DNA from: Nitrospiraceae bacterium
GTDB lineage: Bacteria; Nitrospirota; Nitrospiria; Nitrospirales; Nitrospiraceae
DNA: 64,000 bases
Assembly: GCA_013140715.1 (NCBI GenBank)
Contig: JABFSG010000005.1
Location: 1-64,000 of the forward strand
Direction of reading: 5' to 3'
Positions 1-9,165 of this stretch are shown here, one piece after another. The position numbers and the translations under genes are program-made. Numbering within the stretch: position 1 is the stretch's first letter; each line of letters begins with the position of its first letter. Below the pieces are notes generated by a model. The model saw only the letters and a list, made by a program, of their open reading frames with translations. It was not told the origin of the DNA and did no database searches.

Positions 1-2
1 GC

Positions 3-617
3 TACATGAACATGGTGGCTCGCCGGCTCGCCCAGGAACAAGTCTCCTTTCTCGAAACGCAAGTCGGGCAGATCAGCGAGCGTGTCATGCAGGCTCGCCA
101 GGCGGTCTTGGCCTATCAAAATGAACGTAATTTAGTGTCTCCGCAGGGGACGGCTGAGAACGTCTTCGGCATCATCAATCAACTCGAAGGGCAACTCACC
201 ACACTTAATACCCAGCGTGGCGCTCTCTTGGGGTATCTGAACCCTCAGAATTCGTCCGTTATCGAGATTGACTTACAAGTCGCATCGGTCAAGAAGCAGA
301 TTGCGCGGCAGCAGGCCCGCCTGACCTCCTCCGAACGTCAAACCTTGAATCGTGCGGTTGAAGAATTCACACGGCTGCAGATGAACGCCGAGTTTGCGCA
401 GGACATGTACAAGACATCGTTGGCGGCCTTGGAAAAGGGGCGAGTCGACTCCGTGAGAACTGTGAAGATGGTGTCGGTGCTCCAGAGTCCCACACAGCCT
501 CAGTACCCGATGGAGCCGAGGCGAATCTACAATACGGCTGTGTTTATCTTGGCAACGCTCATGCTGGCCGGCATCGTCAGTCTATTGCATACGATCATTC
601 GAGAACATCGAGACTAA
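3..617 (+). CDS. kpsE: Capsule polysaccharide export inner-membrane protein, KpsE/CtrB/BexC type (3' part)
   Basis: The reading frame is open to the left edge, so the true start lies upstream and only the last 204 or so residues are visible. They are a long charged/Gln-rich helical region, typical of the periplasmic coiled coil of polysaccharide co-polymerase proteins, with a PxxP-like stretch (PTQPQYPMEPRR) just before one C-terminal membrane helix (about residues 180-198) and a short cytoplasmic tail. This coiled coil, Pro-rich and C-terminal TM order is known for KpsE/CtrB, which couple the KpsMT ABC transporter to the outer-membrane channel. The next gene starts 3 nt downstream and is the outer-membrane partner, which supports the call. 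Which KpsE subfamily it belongs to cannot be told without the N-terminus. Confidence 0.8.
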   Translation, partial: YMNMVARRLAQEQVSFLETQVGQISERVMQARQAVLAYQNERNLVSPQGTAENVFGIINQLEGQLTTLNTQRGALLGYLNPQNSSVIEIDLQVASVKKQIARQQARLTSSERQTLNRAVEEFTRLQMNAEFAQDMYKTSLAALEKGRVDSVRTVKMVSVLQSPTQPQYPMEPRRIYNTAVFILATLMLAGIVSLLHTIIREHRD

Positions 618-620
618 CCT

Positions 621-2372
621 ATGCGCTACATATTCATCCTGCTGATAGCCCTGGTATCTGCTACCCCCGCATTGGCGCAGAATCCGAATTTATTAGGGGG
701 TATCTTTGGGCAATCCGGAGGCGGCCAACCTCAAGCAAACCAACCGGTGCTAGTAAAACCGACTCCTCCGCCAGGGAAACCGACGCTTCCAATCGCCACG
801 TCACCGTCGGAATCTGTAGAAAAGATTCCGACGGAACCGCAACACTCTTCCACTGCCGCGGCGAATCGTAATAGCCAAGTCTTTGGCGCCTCCCTCTTCA
901 CTGGAGCATTTGCCCGTCAAGGGCCAACCCAGTTTAATCCGGACTATCTCGTGGCCATTGGTGACAGCATCCGAATGCGATTGTGGGGCAGCGCGACATT
1001 CGATGATGTGCTGATGGTTGACCCCCAGGGCAACATCTTCATCCCCTCTGTCGGCCCGGTGAAAATCATGGGAATCCGTAACCAGGATTTGCAGAGCGTC
1101 ATGGAGAAAGCGATCCATCAAGTGTTCCGTGCCAATGTGTATAGCTATGCCAGCCTGGCGGAAGCGCAACCAGTGCGCGTGTATGTGGGAGGGTTTGTCA
1201 ATCGGCCGGGCCTCTACAATGGCACATCGATGGACAGCCTGCTCCACTACTTGGATCAGGCTGGGGGTATCGATCTGGAGCGGGGATCTTTCCTGAATAT
1301 TCAAGTCAAGCGAGGCACTCAAATTCGAAAGAACATGAGCTTGTATGACTTTCTGCTTGAAGGCCGTATTCCACAAGTGCAGCTGGCCGACGGCGATATC
1401 ATTTTTGTTTCCTCTCGTCAAAAAACGGTCACGGTTTCCGGCCTGGCAGAAAATGCCAAGCGGTTCGAGTTCTCCGGTGCAGAATTAAACGGAATGGATC
1501 TCATCAAATTGGCAAAACCCTTTCCGTTGGCCACACATGTGCGTGTCACACGCAACACCGGCACAATCAGAAATCTCGAATATTACCCGCTGGACCAAGC
1601 AGCAAACCTACAACTGAGCGATGGCGATGAACTCGCATTTACTTCCGATAAACGGCCGGGCACCATCACTGTGCGCGTCGAAGGAGAACATCAGAGCTCC
1701 CAGGAGTATCAGCTGCCCTATGGCACGAGGATTGGGGAACTGCTGAAGCGCATCGAGTATTCAGAGCGTTCGGACGTCGCCAATCTCCAACTCTTTCGTC
1801 TCAGTGTCAAGGATCGTCAAAAACAGGTCCTGCAAACCTCGCTCAAGAGTTTGGAAGCTGCTGCGCTCACCGCCCGTTCAGGCACCAACGATGAGGCGAT
1901 ATTGCGAGCCAATGAAGCGAGTCTTATTCTCCAGTGGGTCGAGCGGGCCAAGGACATAGAGCCATCCGGCCAAGTCCTGATCGCGCAGGCGAGCCAGCGG
2001 GACGAATTGCTGTTGGAGAATGGCGACACGGTTCGTGTGCCGATCAAAGATGGCCTGGTGCTGGTGGGTGGCGAAGTGATGTTTCCCAATACCCTGCCAT
2101 ATGAAAGTGAACTGACAGCGCAAGACTATATCGAGCGAGCCGGTGGATTCACGCAGAATGCGGATGGATCGAAGGTGATTATTGCCCATCGTGATGGCAG
2201 CTTTGTCGAAAGCACCGACGGATTCTTCAGTAAACCACCGAAGGTCCGTCCGGGAGACCATATTCTGGTGCTACCCAAGATCGATGTGAAGTCTCGGCAG
2301 ATCGCAAAAGAAATGACACAAATGCTGTTTCAATTGGCATTGATGGCCGGTGTGGTGTTTAGGATGTTTTGA
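621..2372 (+). CDS. kpsD: Polysaccharide export outer-membrane protein (KpsD/Wza-like, SLBB domains)
   Basis: This 583-aa protein has a clear signal peptide (MRYIFILLIALVSATPALAQ) followed by a low-complexity Pro/Gln linker to about residue 100. A Poly_export domain follows (about 105-180, including YLVAIGDSIRMRLWG and VDPQGNIFIPSVGPV), then an SLBB-type domain (about 185-225, VYVGGFVNRPGLYNG) and further SLBB-like repeats (about 350-380 and 470-555, VLVGGEVMFPNTLPY). The C-terminus has a hydrophobic helix. The length and multi-SLBB layout fit KpsD, which forms the outer-membrane exit for group 2 capsules, better than the roughly 380-aa lipoprotein Wza; no lipobox is seen. It lies 3 nt after kpsE, so the two are co-transcribed and probably translationally coupled. 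Confidence 0.85.
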   Translation: MRYIFILLIALVSATPALAQNPNLLGGIFGQSGGGQPQANQPVLVKPTPPPGKPTLPIATSPSESVEKIPTEPQHSSTAAANRNSQVFGASLFTGAFARQGPTQFNPDYLVAIGDSIRMRLWGSATFDDVLMVDPQGNIFIPSVGPVKIMGIRNQDLQSVMEKAIHQVFRANVYSYASLAEAQPVRVYVGGFVNRPGLYNGTSMDSLLHYLDQAGGIDLERGSFLNIQVKRGTQIRKNMSLYDFLLEGRIPQVQLADGDIIFVSSRQKTVTVSGLAENAKRFEFSGAELNGMDLIKLAKPFPLATHVRVTRNTGTIRNLEYYPLDQAANLQLSDGDELAFTSDKRPGTITVRVEGEHQSSQEYQLPYGTRIGELLKRIEYSERSDVANLQLFRLSVKDRQKQVLQTSLKSLEAAALTARSGTNDEAILRANEASLILQWVERAKDIEPSGQVLIAQASQRDELLLENGDTVRVPIKDGLVLVGGEVMFPNTLPYESELTAQDYIERAGGFTQNADGSKVIIAHRDGSFVESTDGFFSKPPKVRPGDHILVLPKIDVKSRQIAKEMTQMLFQLALMAGVVFRMF

Positions 2373-2374
2373 GT

Positions 2375-2472
2375 CGTTTGTCTGGTTTATCTGGTTTGTT
2401 TGGTTAGCTGGTTCGTTTGGTTTATCTGGTTTTTCGAACCAAACAAACTAAACAAACAGGACAAACCAAATA
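2375..2472. repeat. Family A palindrome (TGGTTT/AAACCA arms), copy 1
   Basis: The left arm is built of TGGTTTRTYTGG-like units and the right arm is its imperfect reverse complement (AACCAAACAAAC units), with a central TTTTTCGAA loop. It fills nearly all the gap between kpsD and the giant glycosyltransferase gene and could form a long A/T-rich hairpin in the transcript. Sister copies lie at about 21.9, 25.0, 27.4, 28.5, 34.5, 36.7, 36.9, 42.4, 58.5 and 63.3 kb. Confidence 0.9.
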
Positions 2473-2502
2473 CACAAGAGCCATCATAGGGAGTGATTGA
2501 TC

Positions 2503-5500
2503 GTGAACGAAGAAAAACAGATGCAGCCCAGTTCAGACACTGACTCTGTTGATGCCCATGACCGAGTGGCCGAGGCTTATTTGGGCCTGATGGGGCAACA
2601 GTTTATGCGGAAAACGCAAAACCGTATTCACTGGATCTGCCGTCAGATTCAAGGGAAACAGGTGCTGGACGTGGGGTGCAGTCAAGGCATTGTGCCCATT
2701 CTTCTCGCTCGTGAAGGTCTGAGAGTCATCGGTATCGATAGCAGCCCGAAGTCGATCGAGGAGGCGAACCATTATCTCGAAAATGAACCGAAGCAGGTAC
2801 GAAAGAATGTTTCGTTTATCAACACGGACTTCTTGTCATGGGATGTTCATGATTTGAAGGTGGACACAGTCGTGATGAGCGAGGTGCTTGAACACCTGAC
2901 TCGACCCGAGTCCTTCATAGAAACAGCGGCGCACATTCTGGCAAAAAAGGGAAGGCTCATTGTAACAGTGCCGTTCGGTGTCAACGATTTTATCGATCAT
3001 AAGCAGACATTCTATCTCCTGGAACCGCTCAGGCTCATTTCGAAGTATTTCGATCCCGCTACCATAGAAGTGCTTGGCAACTGGCTTGGGATAGTGGCGG
3101 ATCGCCGTGTGGGAGCAGATCGTGGGACGGAGATTTTCCGTCCAACTATTGCGCTGATGGAAAAGCTCGAAAGTGCGTTTTATCAGACCGAGCGTGGTCT
3201 GCAGGATGAACTGTCGCTTGCCCGATCAAAGCAGAATGATGCGAGCCGGAAGTACCGGGTTGCCAATGAACAGATCGCTGCGCTGAAGCAGCGGGTGGCG
3301 CAAGAGGAAAAGGCCCAGCAGGCGGCAAAGCAGGCGATGCCTCAGCAGCAATCTATCCAGGCGACTGCAGAGGGACAGGCAAAGACGGTTGCGGTTGAGG
3401 ACGCTACGAAGAGTCTCCTCCGCTTGGAAGCCGAGCTGGAGGGGGTACGCAGCAAGCTGGGGGAGGCAAACCAGAAGTACCGAGGCGCCAATGAACAAAT
3501 CTTCGCGCTGAAACAGCGGGTGACAGAGGAAGAGGTGGTTCGCCAGAAAGCGGAGCAAGCACTGGTTCAGGCCACCACCCAGTTAGAGCAGGCCCAGAGT
3601 TATCTTCAGGAAGAGCGTGCCGGCCTTCTACAGCAGGTAGCACAATTGAGCCAGCAGGAGCACGTTTCGCGTGCTGCGGCAGAGGAATCTGCGAAGAATC
3701 TCCTCCGTCTGGAAGCCGAGCTGGAGGGGACACGCAACAAGCTGGGGGAGGCGAACCAAAAATACCGAGGGGCCAATGAACAGATCATTGCGTTGAAGCA
3801 GCGGGTGACGCAAGAAGAGACGGCCCGCCAGACGGTGGAGCAGACGCTGGCTCGGGCTTCGGATGAATCGGCGAAGACTCTGCTCCGGCTGGAAGCTGAA
3901 GTGGAGGGGGCGCGCAGCAAGTTGGGGGAGGCAAACCAGAAGTACCGGGGCGCCAATGAACAGATCATTGCGTTGAAGCAGCGGGTGGCAGAGGAAGAGG
4001 CGGCTCGCCAGACGGCGGAGCAGGCGCTGGCCCAGGCCTCGACTCAGTGGGAACAGACCCAGCACAGTTTTCAGACGGAACGGACGGCCTTGCAGCAACA
4101 GCTGGTCCAGTTAACGGCCGAGGGACAGGCAAAACGGGTGGCAGTGCAGGAGGTGGAAGGGAAGCTCCTCCAGATGGAAACCGAGCTGGAGGGGGCGCGC
4201 AGCAAGTTGGGGGAGGCAAACCAGAAGTACCGGGGCGCCAATGAACAGATCATTGCGTTGAAGCAGCGGGTGGCAGAGGAAGAGGCGGCTCGCCAGACGG
4301 CGGAGCAGGCGCTGGCTCAGGCCACGACTCAGTGGGAACAGACCCAGCACAATTTTCAGACGGAACGGACGGCCCTGCAGCAACAGCTGGTCCAGTTGAC
4401 GGCCGAGGGGCAGGCGAAGCAGGTTGCGGCGGAGGAAGCGACGAAGACCCTTCTTCGGCTAGAAGCTGAGTTGGAAGCGACAGGCAACAAGCTGGCGGAG
4501 GCGAACCAGAAGTACCGGGGGTCTAATGAACAACTCATCTCACTGAAGCAGCGGGTGACGGAAGAAGAGGTGGCTCGCCAAACAACGGAGCAAGCACTAG
4601 CCCAGGCCACGACTCAGTGGGAACAGACCCAGCACAATTTTCAAGCGGAACGCACGGCCTTACAACAACAACTGGTCCAACTGACGGCTGAAGGGCAGGC
4701 GAAGCAGGTTGCGGCGGAGGAAGCGACGAAGACCCTTCTTCGGCTGGAAGCTGAGTTGGAAGCGACAGGCAACAAGCTGGGGGAGGCGAATCAGAAGTAC
4801 CGGGGCGCTAATGAACAGATCATTGCGTTGAAGCAGCGGGTGGCAGAGGAAGAGGCGGCTCGCCAGACGGCGGAGCAGTCGCTGGCCAAGGCCACGACTC
4901 AGTGGGAACAGACCCAGCACAATTTTCAAGCGGAACGCACGGCCTTACAACAACAACTGGTCCAACTGACGGCCGAGGGACAGGCAAAACGGGTGGCAGT
5001 ACAGGAAGTGGAAGGAAAGCTTCTTCGGCTGGAAGCTGAGCTGGAGGGGACGCGCAACAGGTTGGGGGAGGCGAACCAGAAGTACCGAGGGGCTAATGAG
5101 CAGATCGCGGCGCTGAAGCAGCGGGCGACGGAGGCAGAGGCGGCCTGCCAGACGGTGGAGCAAGCGCTGGCCCAGGCCACGACTCAGTGGGAGCAGACTC
5201 AGCGCCATTTCCAGGAGGAACGAGCGGCACTTTTACAGCAGGTGTCACAGTTGAGCCAGAACAAGAATGCCTCCGGTGCTGCAGCAGACAGAGCGACGAA
5301 GAATATCCTCCGCTTGGAAACCGAGCTGGAGGCGAGTCGCAGCAAGCTGGGAGAGGCGAACCAGAAGTATCGAACTGTAACTGAACAGCTCATCGCCTTG
5401 AAGCAGCGAGTGACCCAGGAAGAAGCGGCCCGCCGGACGATTGAACAAGAACTACGACATACCGCCAGTCAATTGGAACAGGCCAATGCTAAATATCGGC

Positions 5501-8500
5501 TGGTGACGGCGAGACAGGTTCCGGAGTTAAAAAATAAACTTGAACAGCAGAAGGCCATTGCAGAGCGGCAATTGATAAAAACACGCTCGGCTATTTCCTT
5601 TCGGTTAGGCTATCTGCTTATTCACAACTTCAAGTCTATGAACGGTGTCCTGAGTTTGCCGTCGGCCTTGTGGACCCTCCGCAACGAAGCCATCCGACGC
5701 CGCAAGCAAGAGACATTCGCCCCTGGACCTTCTAGATTGCCGTCATCATCGAGGCTGTCTCCTGTCGTCGCTCGTCCGAATGTGTTCGTTGAGTCGCGAC
5801 AGCAAGAGCCACCATCAAATGGACATGCAATCTCTGCGGACATAACTGCGGTCGCCCCCACTCAGCCTGCGAGTGCCGCCATTCCCAAGAGCAAGCTGAG
5901 TATCGCTTGCATCATGGATGAATTTACATTTGGCTCGTTTGAGCCGGAGGCAATTTTACATCAACTGACTCCTGGCAACTGGCAGACTGAACTGGAATCA
6001 TCCAATCCAGACCTGCTGTTTATCGAATCTGCTTGGCGGGGGAAGGATGAGCTCTGGGGCAATAAAGTCGGCCATACGAGCATGGAATTGCAAGGTATCG
6101 TCAAATGGTGCAACGCCAATAAAATACCGACGGTATTCTGGTGCAAGGAAGATCCGATCCACTTCGAAACTTTCCTCAATACCGCTACGCTGTTCGATTA
6201 TGTGTTCACCACGGACATTGACTGTATCCATCGATACAAGGCGGCATTAGGGCATGACCGGGTGTATCTTCTGCCATTCGCTTGCCAACCAGCCACCAAC
6301 AATCCGATTGAGACCTACCAGCGCAAAGACGCCTTTTGCTTTGCCGGCGCCTACTATGTGCGCTATCCAGAGCGAACTCGCGACCTTGGCGACTTTGTGA
6401 TGGAACTCCCGGCATTCCGGCCACTGGAGATCTACGACCGTAACTACGGCAAGAACGATCCCAATTACCAGTTTCCAGAAGAATATCAACGGTACATCGT
6501 CGGTACGCTTCCGTTCGACCAGATCGACAAGGCTTACAAAGGCTACCGGTACGCCATCAATCTCAATTCGATCAAACAGTCCCAATCGATGTTTGCCAGG
6601 CGCGTGTTCGAATTACTGGCGTCCAATACCATTACGATCAGCAATTTCTCACGCGGTCTTCGCCTACTCTTTGGCGACCTGGTCATCACCACCGACAGCG
6701 GCACTGAAATTGTCCGCCGGCTGAACAGGGTGGCCGATAACGAAGAACACAGCCGCAAGCTCAGATTGGCTGGACTGCGCAAGGTGATGAGCGAGCATAC
6801 GTACGCTCATCGTTTGGCCTATGTCGTCTCTAAGGTCCGTGGCGAGGCGGCCGTACAGCCATTGCCGCACATTGCCGTCCTTGCTCATGCGGGAAGCCGC
6901 AGTGAGATAGAGGTCATACAGGCACATTATCAACGCCAGCGGTATGCCAATACGGCCCTGTATGTGGTCGTCGGTAGCGGGGTTATTCCACTGACGAGTG
7001 ATGACGATCGAGTTCATATTCTCAATAGTGCACAAGCCAAGAACATTGTTGTTGGCGGGTTGGATAATCAGGCCGAACTGGTCGCTGGAATGGTAGCGGA
7101 GGACTATTACGGTCCCAACTATCTGGAAGATATTGCGCTGGCCACCTTATATACCCAAGCGGACCTGATCGGCAAAGCCGCCCGCTACACATCGGAAAAC
7201 GGTCGATTCCAGCTCAAACATCCGGACGAAGCCTATCGCCCGGTGCAGCGCCTACCGGCTCGCGCCGCTGCCATCCGGCGGCAGGCTATCGCCAAAGAAA
7301 ATGTGCTGGAATGGGCGCAATCTCTCGGCACCCGCCAGCTCCAGGTCGACCAGGGTCTGGCAATCGACGAATTCAACTACTGCGAGCAAGGCGCTGCGGC
7401 GGATTCCACTCAGGTAGGAGATAAAGTGGATGACCTGCCCGGTCTCGATACCGGAATTTCGATCGACGACCTATTGGGAAAAGCAGAAAACATTGCGCCG
7501 GAAAGCACTCGTCACGACGATTGTCCAAGGCTGACAGGCCGGCAGTTGGCTGATGACTTTGGTAAAAGTCCCAGCGATGCAATTACCCTGGCAGTGGAGG
7601 CTCAATCCTGGCACGTCAGTTCCACTCTGCCGGACGGCAAGCACGAATATCTTTACGCCACCTCAGACCATAGTCTGGAAGAATTGGGCTTCAGCGAACA
7701 GCTGAAAGTGTATTTCGAGGTCACTCCCGGTCTGAACATTCAGCTGGTCGTCCAGTTTCTGGACGCTCAGAAGCAAAAGATCAGCCATGTCATCAAACAT
7801 GCGAATTGCAACCAGGAAGCGGCCATTCCGCCAGGCACTGATCGAATTCGGTTCGGATTGCGGTTCTATGCCGGTGGTAATGCAGAAATACAAGGCCTGG
7901 TGCTCGGGCGAAAAAACCTGCAGCCGGCGGAGTTGATCGGTCAGGCGGAACATTTACTGCTCACCAATCATTACCCTTCGTACGACGATCTATACCGGAA
8001 CGGCTTTGTCCATAGCCGTGTCTGCGGCTATCGGCAACGCGGTGTCCAGATGGATATATTCAGACTGCGTCCCGACGAGGCCATCTCGTATCACGAGTTC
8101 GAGGATGTCAATGTTATTACCGCATCCCAGGAAGCGTTGCACCAGATGCTCTCAAGCGGACGATACAAGACCGTTCTCGTACATTTCCTCAGTCCGGCGA
8201 TGTGGGCTGTGCTGCAACACCATATCGATCGAGTCAAAGTGTTCGTATGGATGCACGGTGCGGAATTCCAACCGTGGCATCGCAGAGATTTCGATCGTCA
8301 AACCGAAGAGCAACTCGCCGGCGTCAAAGTGCGAAGCGATAAGCGTATGGCATTCTGGAGAGAATTACTTCAGACCGTTCCCGCCAACCTTAAATTAGTG
8401 TTCGTTTCCCGCTACTTCGCGGAAGAAGTGATGGAAGACCTCGGTTTCCGAATTCCCAAGGCCCATTACGCGGTCATACACAACCCCATCAATACCGATG

Positions 8501-9105
8501 TATTCCGCTATGAAAAGAAATCTCCGGACCAGCGAAAGAAGGCGCTTTCTATCAGTTCCTATGCCTCCAGAAAATATGCGACCGATCTTAACGCCAAGGC
8601 CATTGAGCTGTTGTCGAGTAAACCGTGGTTTTACGACATGGAGTTCCGGCTGATCGGGGATGGACCTTTGTTTGAAAATACCGTCGCCACGTTGCGAAAA
8701 TTTAAGAACGTATATATCGAGCAGCGTTTTCTCAAACATGACGAGATTGCTGCGCTCCACAAGGAATACGGCATTTTTCTTTGCCCAACCCGCTGGGATT
8801 CCCACGGTGTTTCCCGCGATGAGGCCATGTCATCCGGATTGGTGCCGGTGACAAACTCAGTAGCCGCCATCCCCGAGTTTGTCGATGGGCAGTGCGGAAT
8901 TGTGGCATCCGCAGAGGATGCCACTGCAATGGCGAGGGGGATTGCGATGTTGTACGAGCAACCCCTGAAATTTTCCGCAATGTCGGAAGCGGCAGCAAAG
9001 CGGGTTCGTGATCAGAGAAGCGCTCAGAAGGTCATTTGTGCGGAGCTCGCTCTTGTATTAGACGATCCAGCGCAAATCACGGGCGAGCAAAAGGAAGCGG
9101 CGTAG
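2503..9105 (+). CDS. Giant methyltransferase / repetitive coiled coil / CgeB-like GT / GT4 glycosyltransferase fusion
   Basis: About 2200 aa. I chose the GTG start at 2503 because AGGGAG lies 9 nt upstream; an in-frame TTG at 2497 and ATG at 2521 are alternatives. Numbering from the TTG, the domains are: a class I SAM methyltransferase (about 35-200, motif VLDVGCSQG at 56-64, VVMSEVLEHL); a coiled coil of about 245-1010 with nine or ten copies of a KYRGANEQIIALKQRV-bearing unit; a short helical linker (SFRLGYLLIH); a CgeB-like GT domain (about 1134-1445, DLLFIESAWRG, PTVFWCKEDPIHF); an unassigned segment (about 1450-1690); a beta-rich module (about 1695-1805); and a GT4-type domain (about 1815-2190, HNPINTDVF, LCPTRWDSHGVSRDEAMSSG). 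Its CgeB part is paralogous to the gene at 18687. A cytoplasmic role in capsule chain synthesis and termination is inferred from the domains and the kpsED context. Confidence 0.85.
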   Translation: MNEEKQMQPSSDTDSVDAHDRVAEAYLGLMGQQFMRKTQNRIHWICRQIQGKQVLDVGCSQGIVPILLAREGLRVIGIDSSPKSIEEANHYLENEPKQVRKNVSFINTDFLSWDVHDLKVDTVVMSEVLEHLTRPESFIETAAHILAKKGRLIVTVPFGVNDFIDHKQTFYLLEPLRLISKYFDPATIEVLGNWLGIVADRRVGADRGTEIFRPTIALMEKLESAFYQTERGLQDELSLARSKQNDASRKYRVANEQIAALKQRVAQEEKAQQAAKQAMPQQQSIQATAEGQAKTVAVEDATKSLLRLEAELEGVRSKLGEANQKYRGANEQIFALKQRVTEEEVVRQKAEQALVQATTQLEQAQSYLQEERAGLLQQVAQLSQQEHVSRAAAEESAKNLLRLEAELEGTRNKLGEANQKYRGANEQIIALKQRVTQEETARQTVEQTLARASDESAKTLLRLEAEVEGARSKLGEANQKYRGANEQIIALKQRVAEEEAARQTAEQALAQASTQWEQTQHSFQTERTALQQQLVQLTAEGQAKRVAVQEVEGKLLQMETELEGARSKLGEANQKYRGANEQIIALKQRVAEEEAARQTAEQALAQATTQWEQTQHNFQTERTALQQQLVQLTAEGQAKQVAAEEATKTLLRLEAELEATGNKLAEANQKYRGSNEQLISLKQRVTEEEVARQTTEQALAQATTQWEQTQHNFQAERTALQQQLVQLTAEGQAKQVAAEEATKTLLRLEAELEATGNKLGEANQKYRGANEQIIALKQRVAEEEAARQTAEQSLAKATTQWEQTQHNFQAERTALQQQLVQLTAEGQAKRVAVQEVEGKLLRLEAELEGTRNRLGEANQKYRGANEQIAALKQRATEAEAACQTVEQALAQATTQWEQTQRHFQEERAALLQQVSQLSQNKNASGAAADRATKNILRLETELEASRSKLGEANQKYRTVTEQLIALKQRVTQEEAARRTIEQELRHTASQLEQANAKYRLVTARQVPELKNKLEQQKAIAERQLIKTRSAISFRLGYLLIHNFKSMNGVLSLPSALWTLRNEAIRRRKQETFAPGPSRLPSSSRLSPVVARPNVFVESRQQEPPSNGHAISADITAVAPTQPASAAIPKSKLSIACIMDEFTFGSFEPEAILHQLTPGNWQTELESSNPDLLFIESAWRGKDELWGNKVGHTSMELQGIVKWCNANKIPTVFWCKEDPIHFETFLNTATLFDYVFTTDIDCIHRYKAALGHDRVYLLPFACQPATNNPIETYQRKDAFCFAGAYYVRYPERTRDLGDFVMELPAFRPLEIYDRNYGKNDPNYQFPEEYQRYIVGTLPFDQIDKAYKGYRYAINLNSIKQSQSMFARRVFELLASNTITISNFSRGLRLLFGDLVITTDSGTEIVRRLNRVADNEEHSRKLRLAGLRKVMSEHTYAHRLAYVVSKVRGEAAVQPLPHIAVLAHAGSRSEIEVIQAHYQRQRYANTALYVVVGSGVIPLTSDDDRVHILNSAQAKNIVVGGLDNQAELVAGMVAEDYYGPNYLEDIALATLYTQADLIGKAARYTSENGRFQLKHPDEAYRPVQRLPARAAAIRRQAIAKENVLEWAQSLGTRQLQVDQGLAIDEFNYCEQGAAADSTQVGDKVDDLPGLDTGISIDDLLGKAENIAPESTRHDDCPRLTGRQLADDFGKSPSDAITLAVEAQSWHVSSTLPDGKHEYLYATSDHSLEELGFSEQLKVYFEVTPGLNIQLVVQFLDAQKQKISHVIKHANCNQEAAIPPGTDRIRFGLRFYAGGNAEIQGLVLGRKNLQPAELIGQAEHLLLTNHYPSYDDLYRNGFVHSRVCGYRQRGVQMDIFRLRPDEAISYHEFEDVNVITASQEALHQMLSSGRYKTVLVHFLSPAMWAVLQHHIDRVKVFVWMHGAEFQPWHRRDFDRQTEEQLAGVKVRSDKRMAFWRELLQTVPANLKLVFVSRYFAEEVMEDLGFRIPKAHYAVIHNPINTDVFRYEKKSPDQRKKALSISSYASRKYATDLNAKAIELLSSKPWFYDMEFRLIGDGPLFENTVATLRKFKNVYIEQRFLKHDEIAALHKEYGIFLCPTRWDSHGVSRDEAMSSGLVPVTNSVAAIPEFVDGQCGIVASAEDATAMARGIAMLYEQPLKFSAMSEAAAKRVRDQRSAQKVICAELALVLDDPAQITGEQKEAA
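3250..5500 (+). repeat. In-frame 285-bp tandem repeats encoding the coiled coil
   Basis: The codons for K-Y-R in the repeated KYRxxNEQ motif begin at 3250, 3475, 3760, 3940, 4225, 4510, 4795, 5080, 5365 and about 5490. Six intervals are exactly 285 bp (95 codons). The others are 225, 180 and a short terminal one, all multiples of 3 except the last, which is approximate. Several units are nearly identical in DNA, notably those starting at 3940 and 4225 and at 4510 and 4795. This is a recent in-frame expansion within one gene. It is not a CRISPR array, because the units are contiguous, coding and have no unique spacers. Confidence 0.95.
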
Positions 9106-9165
9106 AGCTAATTGGTGGCTTGTGTGGGTTTCTATAACAGGCTCTTCAATGATGGCAGGGTTTAG

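Noticed and set aside
3250..5500. Regularly spaced repeats as a possible CRISPR array
   Set aside because: The units are 285 bp, contiguous, in one long frame and encode a coiled coil; there are no unique spacers and no cas genes.
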